In this document: one piece after another, positions 21,112 to 29,670 of the stretch
Layout: the number at the start of each line of letters is the position of its first letter
How positions within the stretch are numbered: position 1 is the stretch's first letter
Source of the DNA: a virus
IMG/VR virus record: IMGVR_UViG_3300046328_000264
Span: 1-35,953 of that record
Direction: 5' to 3' (one strand)
DNA length: 35,953 nucleotides
Position numbers and translations under genes: made by a program
The notes under the pieces: generated by a model
What the model saw: the letters and a program-made list of their open reading frames with translations, nothing else
Databases searched by the model: none
What the model was told of the DNA's origin: nothing

Positions 21112-21137
21112 ACATGCAAAACATAGGGTAAACCCTA
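21085..21137. repeat. TAGGGTTT-type palindrome array, copies 3 and 4
   Basis: CCTAGGGTTTTCCCTATTAG (21085-21104) includes the palindrome CCCTA-T-TAGGG (21096-21106) and is followed by TAGGGT-AA-ACCCTA (21124-21137). The same half-sites occur at 14944-14956 and 17111-17130. This is a candidate protein-binding array upstream of the lipoprotein gene. Confidence 0.5.
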
Positions 21138-21213
21138 ATAACAGAATTAAAACAAATAGGCATAATTGAGGACAAGCAAGGCAATAGTGCCAAGCTAAAC
21201 AAAGGGGTAGATT

Positions 21214-22002
21214 ATGAAAACACTTTTAACAATCATTTTGACAGCGCTTTTAACAGCATGTGGCGGCGGCTCTAGCGGAGATGGTACACAGCACATCATT
21301 AGCTATGGGCAGAGCCTGAGTGTTGGTGAGCGGGCGGTGTTGTCTTTTCCTGACAACTTGGGATTGCCAAACGACTATGAGGATGTTGGTTTTATGTTCT
21401 CAGACGGAGTAAAATCATTAGGTACATTGCCCTTAGTGCCGTTCCTAGAGTCAAACGCTAAAATCAGCGGGTCTCCCATGAATGTGCCAACGCCAGGGGA
21501 AACTCCACTTTACGGTGTGTTAAAGCAGTTACGCGGGTTGCCCGGCCAGCGCATTGGCTCTGCGCCCGGCGTTGGAGGCGCGTCCATTGTGGATTTAAGC
21601 AAGGGAACGATTCATTACAATCGATTACTAACTAATGTACGTAACGCAATGTCGCAGTCTCAAGCGCCGTACACAGTTCCTGCAATAGTATGGTTGCAAG
21701 GTGAGGCTGACGAATACACTGGTGTACCTTATGCTTACCTGCTTAATAAATTAGCTAATGATTTGGATGCAGATATTCGAGCTATAACCAAACAGCCCCA
21801 CCCTGTACAAATTCATATTTGCCTTGTCCAAGCATCGTATGCAGCACCGCAGCAGCAATTGGTAGCTAGTCAAAATCCAAACGTGTTTATGGCATGTGAA
21901 AACAAAGATTACGCAAAATCTGATGGCACGCATTTCTCTGCTAGCGGTTCAAGGGCGGCGGGAATGGCTTTGGGCGCATCTATTTTGCGAAACATGAAAT
22001 AA
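21214..22002 (+). CDS. Lipoprotein esterase, SASA/SGNH family
   Basis: 262 aa with a signal peptide and lipobox (ILTALLTACGGG, Cys16) then a hydrolase domain: YGQSLSVGE (nucleophile Ser34), WLQGEAD (160-166) and DGTHFSASG (Asp237/His240) are the three blocks of sialate-O-acetylesterase-type (SASA) enzymes, which remove acetyl groups from sugars. Export and lipid anchoring mean it acts on the infected cell's envelope rather than in the virion. AAGGGG precedes the ATG. It stands between early and late operons, a typical accessory (moron) site; altering receptor glycans against superinfection is a plausible role. Confidence 0.85.
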   Translation: MKTLLTIILTALLTACGGGSSGDGTQHIISYGQSLSVGERAVLSFPDNLGLPNDYEDVGFMFSDGVKSLGTLPLVPFLESNAKISGSPMNVPTPGETPLYGVLKQLRGLPGQRIGSAPGVGGASIVDLSKGTIHYNRLLTNVRNAMSQSQAPYTVPAIVWLQGEADEYTGVPYAYLLNKLANDLDADIRAITKQPHPVQIHICLVQASYAAPQQQLVASQNPNVFMACENKDYAKSDGTHFSASGSRAAGMALGASILRNMK

Positions 22003-22013
22003 ACTGTTAAAAT
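21985..22013 (+). promoter_or_regulatory. Late promoter candidate
   Basis: TTGCGA (21985-21990), 17-nt spacer, TAAAAT (22008-22013). It reads directly into the hairpin and U-tract at 22028-22053, the arrangement of lambdoid late promoters. Confidence 0.65.
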
Positions 22014-22027
22014 ACCATATCGCAGTT

Positions 22028-22053
22028 AAGCCCTCGCAATGGGGGTTCTTTTT
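22028..22053 (+). terminator. Terminator just downstream of the late promoter
   Basis: GCCCTC-GCAAT-GGGGGT (CCCTC/GGGGG pairs with one U-G) followed by TTCTTTTT. It also ends the lipoprotein transcript. The late gene at 22074 starts 20 nt beyond it. Confidence 0.7.
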
Positions 22054-22073
22054 GAATACCCTTTAGGACTCAA

Positions 22074-22394
22074 ATGCAAATAGAAGCTAATCTCGGATAT
22101 AAACACGCTGGCGAAGGTGTAAAACTACCTGAGTACCTTGTAAGAATGACTCACCGTGAGGCGATGGCGTTAGGCGCTAATCGCTTTGAAATTGGCGAAC
22201 AGCTTAATGTCATTGACTGCTTAGGGGGTATTGAAAATCACATTCACACACTAAACAGAATCACAAACGATTTAAATCGCATAAACAAAAAAGATGCTGC
22301 TGAAAAGTTAATAGAGGCAGTTCTACGCAAAGAGCCTATGAATGAGCTTACTCGATTAGCGTCACTTGCTGCGTGGAGCGATGACCGTGATTAA
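22074..22394 (+). CDS. Hypothetical protein, first late gene
   Basis: 106 aa, soluble and helical (MQIEANLGYKHAGEGVKLPE, then NRITNDLNRINKKDAAEKLI). It is preceded by TTTAGGACTCAA, a weak ribosome binding site. No family recognised; its position before terS is often held by small packaging or regulatory proteins. Confidence 0.6.
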   Translation: MQIEANLGYKHAGEGVKLPEYLVRMTHREAMALGANRFEIGEQLNVIDCLGGIENHIHTLNRITNDLNRINKKDAAEKLIEAVLRKEPMNELTRLASLAAWSDDRD

Positions 22395-22424
22395 GGGCGT
22401 ATTGGTTTATGCGAGGGGGTTTAA

Positions 22425-22856
22425 ATGACTAAACAAGCTTACACTGATAAATCAATATCTGCTGATATTCAGCGGCTTTTATCAATCAATAAAGATTTAG
22501 AATCCGCCATTTTTGAGCTTAGGCGGTATAGTGCGTCACTGGAATCAAGAGTTGATACTTATCGAAAGCAATCTGAATTAAAGTTTCATCAACTTGAAAA
22601 GCAAATGGCATTTCATGACATCTCATCCAGTCAGGTCATTGGGCACAATACGCAAATAGAGTTTTTGAAATCTAAAACAAATGCAACCAATAAAGACTTG
22701 GCTGACCTTAGAGAGACGTGCGCTGAGTTTGTTTTATCGACAAAACAAAAGCCAAGCAGTTCAATGATAGAGGTTTACTGGCTAGGCTGCTTTGCATGGG
22801 GTATGGGTGGTGTAGTTGTAACATTAGCCGCGCTTAGATTTGGAGGGGTTATTTAA
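22425..22856 (+). CDS. Coiled-coil protein with C-terminal membrane segment
   Basis: 143 aa. Residues 10-105 are a heptad-like helical region (IQRLLSINKDLESAIFELRR and following), and residues about 116-140 (VYWLGCFAWGMGGVVVTLAA) form one transmembrane helix, so the protein would be anchored at its C-terminus facing the cytoplasm. It directly abuts terS. Function unknown. Confidence 0.65.
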   Translation: MTKQAYTDKSISADIQRLLSINKDLESAIFELRRYSASLESRVDTYRKQSELKFHQLEKQMAFHDISSSQVIGHNTQIEFLKSKTNATNKDLADLRETCAEFVLSTKQKPSSSMIEVYWLGCFAWGMGGVVVTLAALRFGGVI

Positions 22857-23228
22857 ATGAGCCTAACATCTAAACAAGAAGCATTCGCCCAAGCTGTAGC
22901 AAGCGGGTTGACTCAAACTGAAGCATACAGAACTTGCTACGACGTAAGTCCTGAAACATTGAACTCTTCAGTATGGGAGCAGGCTAGCCGTGTAGCAAAT
23001 GACATCAATGTGTCGTCAAGGATAGTTTCATTGAAGGACGAGATAGCAGCAAAAGCCCTTTGGACACGCGAGGACAGCGTTAGAACGCTTAAAACAGTGA
23101 TTGAAGGCAATGATAAGGGAAATGAGATTACGGGCGCTGTGAAGGTTTTAAACGAGATGCACGGATATAACGCGCCTAAAGAATTGAATGTAACCGGAGG
23201 GATTAGTCTTAATGTCAGTTTCGATTGA
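22857..23228 (+). CDS. terS: Terminase small subunit
   Basis: 123 aa. SLTSKQEAFAQAVASGLTQT then EAYRTCYDVS is the N-terminal HTH of the small-terminase family (Terminase_2), which recognises the packaging site. The middle (SSRIVSLKDEIAAKALWTRE) is the oligomerisation helix region. It overlaps terL by 17 nt, the usual tight linkage. Confidence 0.88.
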   Translation: MSLTSKQEAFAQAVASGLTQTEAYRTCYDVSPETLNSSVWEQASRVANDINVSSRIVSLKDEIAAKALWTREDSVRTLKTVIEGNDKGNEITGAVKVLNEMHGYNAPKELNVTGGISLNVSFD

Positions 23229-24498
23229 TGCTAGATTCCCAAAGAAGCTACAGTTTCTATTTAAGCCTAAGCGGTATAAAGTCGCACATGGTGGTCGTGG
23301 AAGTGGAAAGTCGTGGGGGTTTGCTAGGGCATTGTTGATATTGGCGGCTAATAAATCCACTAGGGTTCTATGTACACGAGAAGTTCAAAAATCCATTCAA
23401 CAATCTGTGCATCAATTGTTAAAAGACCAGATAGCAGAATTGGGGCTAACATCGTTTTATGAGGTATTACAGACAGAGATTAGAGGTCGCAATGGCAGTG
23501 CTTTTTACTTTAGTGGATTAAGTGACCAGACCGCTGACACATTGAAATCCTTTGAGGGGGTGGATATTTGCTGGTGTGAGGAAGCGCAGTCAATCTCAAA
23601 AGCAAGCTGGAATATTCTTACTCCAACAATTCGTAAACCTAATAGTGAGATATGGGTTACTTACAATCCGCAGCTAGAGAGCGACGAAACGCATAGACGC
23701 TTCATTATCGAGCCGCCGCCTGATTGCATCTCGGTTGAAATGAACTACAACGATAACCCTTACTTTCCTGAAGTATTGGAGAATGAGCGGCTTCACGCCG
23801 AAAAGACCATGAAGCCCGAGGATTATGCGCATATCTGGGGCGGTCAATGTAAACCCGCTGTAGAGGGCGCTATTTACTTTGATGCCATGAGTCAGTCTAT
23901 CCAACTAGGTCGAATCTGCAATGTCCCGCATGACGGCAACTTAAAGACGCACCTTATCTTTGACCTTGGTATGGCTGACAGTATGACCATAATCTTAGCT
24001 CAGAAGGTTAGCAGCGAGATTAGGATTATTCACTACATAGAAGGCAATCAAAGAACCTTAGCTGACTACAGCGCAGAGCTAAAAGAATTAAGGCTTGATG
24101 GACAACCTATGAATTGGGGTGTTGTTTGGTTGCCACATGATGGATTCCACAAAAAACACCAAACTGGCATAGATGACCGACAAGTGATGGAAAATCTAGG
24201 CTGGACTGTTGACCCAACTGGTGTGCCTAATACTGAGGTGACAACGGGTATTGATAGGGCGCGAGAGGTGTTCCCACGCATTTACTTTAACAAAGAGCGA
24301 ACCGAACGCCTGATTGAGTGTTTGAAGCGGTATCGGTGGAATATCAACTCAAAGACGGGGCAAGCCACGCAGCCATTGCATGATGAATTTAGTCATGGCG
24401 CTGATGCTTTTAGGTACTTAGCCTTAGTTGCAGACCAGATAAGTAATAACACAATGGGTAATAAACCCATCAAATATAAGACAACATATCTCGCTTAG
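23212..24498 (+). CDS. terL: Terminase large subunit (PBSX-type, Terminase_3)
   Basis: 428 aa. GGRGSGKS (residues 27-34) is the Walker A motif and GVDICWCEEA (116-125) the Walker B with catalytic Glu; TYNPQ and the NYNDNPYFP block are typical of the PBSX family. The C-terminal nuclease has FDLGMADS and DEFSHGADAFRYL. It drives DNA into the prohead and cuts the concatemer. The ribosome binding site (GGAGGG) lies within terS. Confidence 0.96.
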   Translation: MSVSIDARFPKKLQFLFKPKRYKVAHGGRGSGKSWGFARALLILAANKSTRVLCTREVQKSIQQSVHQLLKDQIAELGLTSFYEVLQTEIRGRNGSAFYFSGLSDQTADTLKSFEGVDICWCEEAQSISKASWNILTPTIRKPNSEIWVTYNPQLESDETHRRFIIEPPPDCISVEMNYNDNPYFPEVLENERLHAEKTMKPEDYAHIWGGQCKPAVEGAIYFDAMSQSIQLGRICNVPHDGNLKTHLIFDLGMADSMTIILAQKVSSEIRIIHYIEGNQRTLADYSAELKELRLDGQPMNWGVVWLPHDGFHKKHQTGIDDRQVMENLGWTVDPTGVPNTEVTTGIDRAREVFPRIYFNKERTERLIECLKRYRWNINSKTGQATQPLHDEFSHGADAFRYLALVADQISNNTMGNKPIKYKTTYLA

Positions 24499-24506
24499 GT
24501 TATAAT
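24478..24506 (+). promoter_or_regulatory. Promoter candidate before the portal gene
   Basis: AAGACA (24478-24483), 17-nt spacer, TATAAT (24501-24506), partly inside the end of terL. Confidence 0.5.
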
Positions 24507-24517
24507 CGCCTCATAAA

Positions 24518-24532
24518 AACGTTGGGAAACGC
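24518..24532 (+). promoter_or_regulatory. Conserved CGTY-GNGA-RACG hairpin, copy 1
   Basis: CGTT-GGGA-AACG, 6 nt before the portal ATG, where no ordinary Shine-Dalgarno is present; flanking CATAA/TTATG can extend the stem over the start codon. Confidence 0.5.
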
Positions 24533-24537
24533 TGCTT

Positions 24538-26829
24538 ATGGCTAAGATGGACAAAGAAGAACTATTAGAGCTACTTCGCTCCAAAGAGCAGGCGGCGGCG
24601 CATTACGTCCACGGCGTATTAGGTTCTGAGCGTGAAAAGGCTATGCAAGCCTATCACCGACTCCCTTATGGCAATGAACAAGAAGGCTGGTCAAGTGTTA
24701 TCACCTCTGACGTGCAGGACACTGTAGAGTGGTTACTGCCCTCACTTCTAAAGACATTCACATCTACAGACAAAGCTGTATCATTCGAGCCGTCAACCGC
24801 TGCTGATGTTAAACCCGCTGAACAAGCAACAGACGCATGTAACTACGTCTTTTACAAGCAAAACAACGGCTTTCTTACGCTTTACACAGCAATCAAAGAT
24901 GCTCTAACACTAGGTAATTGCGCGGTAATGTGGCGCAAAGAGACTAGCGAAGTGGTTAGCTCTATGCCGTTTAAAGGTGCAACCCCTGAGATGTTGGCGA
25001 TGTTGTTGCAAGAAGGCGACGAAATCACCGAGCAGGAAGAAGCCCCAATCATTGACCCACAAACAGGCCAGCCAGCTATCGATATGATGGGTCAGCCTAT
25101 CATGGGGTTCAATGGTCGATTCAAGCGAGTAGAGGAAAAGACCATAATCAAGGTTGAAGCCTTTAACCCTGCTGACTTACTGGTAGATAGAGAGTGGACA
25201 AGCCCGTTGCTGGGTGAATGCCCTTATGTCGCTAGGTTATATGAAGTAACTTTGTCCGACCTAAAACAAATGGGGTTTAAAGACGTTACTGCTGAAGAAT
25301 TGCGTGCATCGTCAGTTTCAAACGAATCCGAGCGGGTTATATCAATCACAAGTCGCGACGGTTATTCACTGAACGATACAGACGACACAAGTGACCAAAG
25401 CGCTGATGACTCACTGGCTAAAGGCTGGTTGCGAATTGAGTATGTTTTAGCCGACATTGACGGTGACGGCATTGCGGAATTGAATTGCATTTATCGCTTA
25501 GAGAATGAGATTCTAAAGTCTGAGATTGTTAGCCATGTGCCATTCGCGACATTCTCACCGGTGCTGAATACGCATCGCTGGGATGGCTTAAGCATCGTTG
25601 ACTTAGTAGGTGACTTGCAAAAGCTACACACAGAGTTGTTGCGACAAAAGCTAAATTCCATATATTTAACAGTAAACCCACGTCATACGGTGTTGACTGA
25701 TTCGCAAGGCTCGCCTTATGCGAACATGGATGACTTCTTGAACATGCGCCCCGGCGCTGCTGTTCGTCAAACCCGCCCTGATTCTATCCAGCAATTAATA
25801 ACGCCTCCTGCTGGTGGTGATGTTATGCCAATGCTTGATTACATATCAGGCATGAGAGAAGAACGAACAGGCGTATCTAGGACTAGCCAAGGCCTTAACC
25901 CTGACTCACTAAACAACACAGCCACTGGTCGAGCCTTAGACCAAAGCGCAGCACAGCAACGTATCGAGCTAATCGCCCGAATCATTGCAGAAGTCTTATT
26001 AAAGCCTACATTCTTAGGTGTACTCAAGCTCCTGACTGATGGCGACATGAAAAAGTTGTCATTCCGCTTGCGTGACGAGTTTGTTGAATATGACCCGAAC
26101 GAATGGCGTGACCAATATGACATGACTGTTAACGTTGGTTTAGGCAGTGGTGATGCTAATCAAAAGCTCCAAGCGCTGCAAATGATTGCACAGAATCAAA
26201 TAGCATTGATGCCTATGGGTTTAGCTACTCCTGACAATATCTATCACGTTCAATCTAAGATAGTCGAAGCTGCTGGGTTTAAAGATGTTCAAAACTTCAT
26301 TAAAGACCCACAAGGACAGCCGCCTCCGCCGCCTCCGCAAGACCCTGCACTACAAATTGAACAAATGAAGCAGCAAGGCGCGGCACAGACGAATCAGTTC
26401 AAAGCACAGCAAGAGATGCAAACCTTGCAAATGACCACGCAATTGCAAGACGCACAACACCAACGTGAAATGCAACGCGATATGGAAGTCGAGCGCAATA
26501 AGCAAGAGATGCAAGCGCGAGACAACCAATTCCAAGCACAGCTAGACGCTCAAAAAGAATCACAACGTATGCAAATGGAAGAAGCCAGCAAAGAAGCTGA
26601 CAGGATGTTGCAAAAGTACATCGCAGAGCTTAATGCCAAGGTAAAACTTGAGATTGCAGGCATTAAATCACCTGAAACACTCGAAGGCGAGGAGGTGGAA
26701 AAGGTCGAAAAAGAAGACAAGTTCTTGCAAGCTATGCAAATGATGCTTGAGAGAATGAATCAACCAAAAATGGTAGTAAGGGACAACATGGGTAAAGCAA
26801 TCGGGATTCAATCCGTAGGAGCACAATAA
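24538..26829 (+). CDS. Portal protein, P22-type
   Basis: 763 aa, near the length of P22-like portals (about 725). The N-terminus (EKAMQAYHRLPYGNEQEGWS, SVITSDVQDTVEWLLPSLLK) and VEAFNPADLLVDREW, TGVSRTSQGLNPDSLNNTAT match that family. Residues about 590-700 are Gln-rich with a PPPPPPQ run and a long coiled coil (barrel-like C-terminus). It forms the dodecameric DNA channel and joins terminase to head. The start codon lies next to a hairpin with no Shine-Dalgarno. Confidence 0.93.
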   Translation: MAKMDKEELLELLRSKEQAAAHYVHGVLGSEREKAMQAYHRLPYGNEQEGWSSVITSDVQDTVEWLLPSLLKTFTSTDKAVSFEPSTAADVKPAEQATDACNYVFYKQNNGFLTLYTAIKDALTLGNCAVMWRKETSEVVSSMPFKGATPEMLAMLLQEGDEITEQEEAPIIDPQTGQPAIDMMGQPIMGFNGRFKRVEEKTIIKVEAFNPADLLVDREWTSPLLGECPYVARLYEVTLSDLKQMGFKDVTAEELRASSVSNESERVISITSRDGYSLNDTDDTSDQSADDSLAKGWLRIEYVLADIDGDGIAELNCIYRLENEILKSEIVSHVPFATFSPVLNTHRWDGLSIVDLVGDLQKLHTELLRQKLNSIYLTVNPRHTVLTDSQGSPYANMDDFLNMRPGAAVRQTRPDSIQQLITPPAGGDVMPMLDYISGMREERTGVSRTSQGLNPDSLNNTATGRALDQSAAQQRIELIARIIAEVLLKPTFLGVLKLLTDGDMKKLSFRLRDEFVEYDPNEWRDQYDMTVNVGLGSGDANQKLQALQMIAQNQIALMPMGLATPDNIYHVQSKIVEAAGFKDVQNFIKDPQGQPPPPPPQDPALQIEQMKQQGAAQTNQFKAQQEMQTLQMTTQLQDAQHQREMQRDMEVERNKQEMQARDNQFQAQLDAQKESQRMQMEEASKEADRMLQKYIAELNAKVKLEIAGIKSPETLEGEEVEKVEKEDKFLQAMQMMLERMNQPKMVVRDNMGKAIGIQSVGAQ

Positions 26830-27257
26830 TGGCACTTAACACACAACTGGCAAATGCCACAGTCAACGGGCAGGCTGATAACCTCTCAGCTCGTTTAAAC
26901 AGTGGTTTCCTCCGTATCTATGACGGCACACAACCAACAAATGCAGATACAGCCGTGGGCGCTCAGGTGTTATTAGCTGAACTTAACTTTTCAGCAACAG
27001 CAGCGCCAGCGGCGGTCAATGGGTTGATTACATTCAATGCGATAACCTCAGATTCAAGCGCAAATGCCACAGGTACACCGACATGGTTTAGGGCGGTGCA
27101 ATCCAATGGAACGACTGTTGTAATGGACGGCACTGTAGGCGCGTCAGGCGCTAACTTGAACCTTACGGGATTGAGCGGAGGGCAAATTATTGCAGGCGGT
27201 ACGGTTGCAGTCTCAGGCTTCACACACACGGTTGCTAAAGCAACGGCAGGTCTGTAA
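26829..27257 (+). CDS. Putative head decoration protein
   Basis: 142 aa, Thr/Ala/Gly-rich and beta-like (GFLRIYDGTQPTNADTAVGA, then LLAELNFSATAAPAAVNGLI). The pattern of GxLRIYDGTxPxxADTAV... is found in small head-associated proteins encoded after the portal in related phages. Start overlaps the portal's stop by one base. It has no Cys. Structural role is inferred. Confidence 0.6.
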   Translation: MALNTQLANATVNGQADNLSARLNSGFLRIYDGTQPTNADTAVGAQVLLAELNFSATAAPAAVNGLITFNAITSDSSANATGTPTWFRAVQSNGTTVVMDGTVGASGANLNLTGLSGGQIIAGGTVAVSGFTHTVAKATAGL

Positions 27258-28450
27258 TGCTTTTACTAACCTCCACCAGTGATATTGTTCGGCTGACCAC
27301 AAGCGCTGCCACGTCTACCATTGAGGTTCACACAAGCTATGTTGATGTGAGTGGCTCAACAATCACACCTGACCGTAAAAACACGCGCATCACCACGGCT
27401 GGCACAACGACCATCGTCGCAAGTCCAGCGGCATCTACACAACGCAACGTTAAGGGCATCTATTGCACCAACAACAGCACAGGCACATCCTGCACAGTGG
27501 GTGTAGAGCATTTTGACGGCACAAATTCAATTGAATTAATTTCATTCGTGCTTTTGCCCGGTGAAAACTTGGGCTATCGCGAAGACGGCTCATGGGTGCA
27601 TCGAGACGCGCAGGGCGCTGAATATCCACCAGCTGGCTTAGGTGCGTACACAGGTCGCTCTATTTCATTTATGAAATCAGGCACAGCACCCGATACGGCT
27701 GGCTACTGGTATGGTACTTTTAAAGATGCTGGCTATCCTGGGGCTTGGGCGCCCGGAACGCCTGGCGTAAATGGTCGAATCACTGACGGCACAACGGCTG
27801 CTGATTACGGCTGTATTCCAATACAGAATGCAACCGTAGGTGGCAACTTCTTGACCGAGTTGCAAATGACTGCATCGTTAAACCATTCGCACTTTTTCTA
27901 CGATGTGCTGTGGGTTAACTCAGGCTTGAGCGTTACGACTGTTTCATCTGTTCAGGCAATCGCATCGCCCACACTGCCAGCGCGGGACTTGAACGGCACA
28001 ACTGACGGTGAAGGCTGTGTTATTGGGTTGTACTTTTCAGCGGCATCTACGCTTGCAGCGGTTAACGCTTTATCGCAAGTCACCTACACCAACAGCAAGG
28101 GCGTGGCTAGCAGAATTGCAACACTCACAGCCATTCAAGGCTCACAAGCGCCAGCAACTCCTGTAGTCGGAACTGTGCTTTGGTACAACTTGGCAGCGGG
28201 TGATTCTGGGGTTCGTTCTATCCAAGGTTTTAATATTGGCGCGACTAGCTGGCTAACTGGCACTATCAATTTATTTATTGCCCGTGATATTGCAGCACTT
28301 GGGACAACAATCCCCAATGTGACAACGCCTAAGATGATTTCAGCGCCGGGCATTCGTTTGTACAACGGTTCATGTGTCCACCATTCGATTCTCGCGTCCG
28401 CAGCGACAGCCACGTTTTTCGCTGGTGAATTAGTCGTTATGGAGAAATAA
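27257..28450 (+). CDS. Putative virion surface protein (beta-rich)
   Basis: 397 aa. The N-terminal 95 residues (TTSAATSTIEVHTSYVDVSG, then NVKGIYCTNNSTGTSCTVGV) resemble Ig-like/decoration modules; the remaining 300 residues are Gly/Thr/Ser-rich and beta. It lies among head genes before the repeat protein. A head-fibre or decoration role is plausible; I do not recognise the family. Confidence 0.6.
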   Translation: MLLLTSTSDIVRLTTSAATSTIEVHTSYVDVSGSTITPDRKNTRITTAGTTTIVASPAASTQRNVKGIYCTNNSTGTSCTVGVEHFDGTNSIELISFVLLPGENLGYREDGSWVHRDAQGAEYPPAGLGAYTGRSISFMKSGTAPDTAGYWYGTFKDAGYPGAWAPGTPGVNGRITDGTTAADYGCIPIQNATVGGNFLTELQMTASLNHSHFFYDVLWVNSGLSVTTVSSVQAIASPTLPARDLNGTTDGEGCVIGLYFSAASTLAAVNALSQVTYTNSKGVASRIATLTAIQGSQAPATPVVGTVLWYNLAAGDSGVRSIQGFNIGATSWLTGTINLFIARDIAALGTTIPNVTTPKMISAPGIRLYNGSCVHHSILASAATATFFAGELVVMEK

Positions 28451-29371
28451 ATGGCATTTAAGGGCTGGTTCGATGGTGAATTGCGCCCTGATGCTTGGTT
28501 CGATGCTGAGTTACAGCCGGCTGGGTGGTTTGATACTGAGATTATCGGCACGGAAAGCGGCGGCGGTGGAATCACTGGCACGACAGAATCTTCTCAAGCG
28601 CAAACATCAAGCGCGAGTGGATCATTCACATTAAGCGCAGTATCTGGCGCAATTGCTACATATCAGGCGCAAACACTATCGGCAGTGGGCTTGTTTGCAA
28701 CGGGCAGCATATCAGGGGTGATAACGACTTCTCAAGCGCAAAGTATCTCAGGCGCTGGTGTAGCAAATCCTCAAGCAGTATCAGGCGCGGCAACTACACG
28801 ACAGGCGCAAACTCAAGCGCTCTCAGGCGCAGCAAATCCGCAAGCAGTCAGTGGCACAGGTTCTACCACTCAAGGGCAATCAGTATCCGCTACAGGAGCT
28901 GTTGCTGTTGGTGGGGTGATTGGCTTTAGTAGCCCAGAACAAGCACAAACAGCAATCGGTACGGGTGAGTTTATAGAGGCGGTAGCAACATCGTCATTCA
29001 ATGGCGGCTTCGTTATGCGTCCGCGCAAAGTCTATGTCAGTCGCGGCAGGCATTACCTCATATTCAACACACACGAAGAAGCTGATGCTTATCTAGTCGC
29101 AGAAGAAGCGATTGAAGCGGCTAAGAAGTCAAGCCGGGGCGCTGCCAAGCGTAAGATTAAAGCACTCAAGGTTGTCAAGCCTGAGATTGTCGCAGAGCCT
29201 AAACTAGATGAACTATCGCTTTTATTGGCTAAGTTCAATGTAAATTATGACCTGCTTGAACTGCAAAAAAATAATGACATAGAGGCGTTATATCATATAC
29301 AATCTATGTTATATGAGATGCAACAGGATGAGGAAGACATAGAACTACTATTAATGGCAGCATATTCATGA
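28451..29371 (+). CDS. Repeat-containing virion-associated protein
   Basis: 306 aa in three parts. Residues 1-30 hold three copies of an A/GWFDxEL unit (GWFDGEL, AWFDAEL, GWFDTEI). Residues about 45-180 contain five or more repeats of the form TTxQAQSxSAxGxxxxxAVSG. The last ~110 residues change to charged helices (Ala/Lys/Glu-rich, ending in an acidic tail). The modular repeats suggest a flexible surface array on the head; the basic-acidic C-terminus may anchor it. Confidence 0.75.
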   Translation: MAFKGWFDGELRPDAWFDAELQPAGWFDTEIIGTESGGGGITGTTESSQAQTSSASGSFTLSAVSGAIATYQAQTLSAVGLFATGSISGVITTSQAQSISGAGVANPQAVSGAATTRQAQTQALSGAANPQAVSGTGSTTQGQSVSATGAVAVGGVIGFSSPEQAQTAIGTGEFIEAVATSSFNGGFVMRPRKVYVSRGRHYLIFNTHEEADAYLVAEEAIEAAKKSSRGAAKRKIKALKVVKPEIVAEPKLDELSLLLAKFNVNYDLLELQKNNDIEALYHIQSMLYEMQQDEEDIELLLMAAYS

Positions 29372-29670
29372 CACAAACAGAAGAAGAAGTAAGAATTGGC
29401 AATGACGCTGCAATGGTGTTAGATAACGCCGCCTATCAACTCGCAATCAAACAAATGCACGATGAAATCCATCGTAACTGGAAAGCAGCGGACGTGCGCG
29501 ATGTTGAAGGACAGACTCTTATATTGCAAATGTCCAAAGTAGCAGATTTATTTGAACTGAGCTTAAAAGGCTTAGTTGAGCGTGGAAAGTTCGCTAAAAG
29601 CAAGTTAGATTTAGATTCATTGAGAGCGCAAAAAGAACCTAAAAGCTGGGTTCGTAAAGTTATCGGGTAG
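29368..29670 (+). CDS. Small helical head-region protein
   Basis: 100 aa (MVLDNAAYQLAIKQMHDEIH, then KVADLFELSLKGLVERGKFA), helical and charged, resembling small proteins found between head-fibre and scaffold genes in podoviruses. It overlaps the preceding gene by 4 nt. Function unknown. Confidence 0.6.
   Translation: MTQTEEEVRIGNDAAMVLDNAAYQLAIKQMHDEIHRNWKAADVRDVEGQTLILQMSKVADLFELSLKGLVERGKFAKSKLDLDSLRAQKEPKSWVRKVIG

Noticed and set aside
21085-21137. Telomere-like (TTTAGGG) repeats
   Set aside because: Only a few half-sites in palindromic, not tandem, arrangement; better explained as protein-binding sites.
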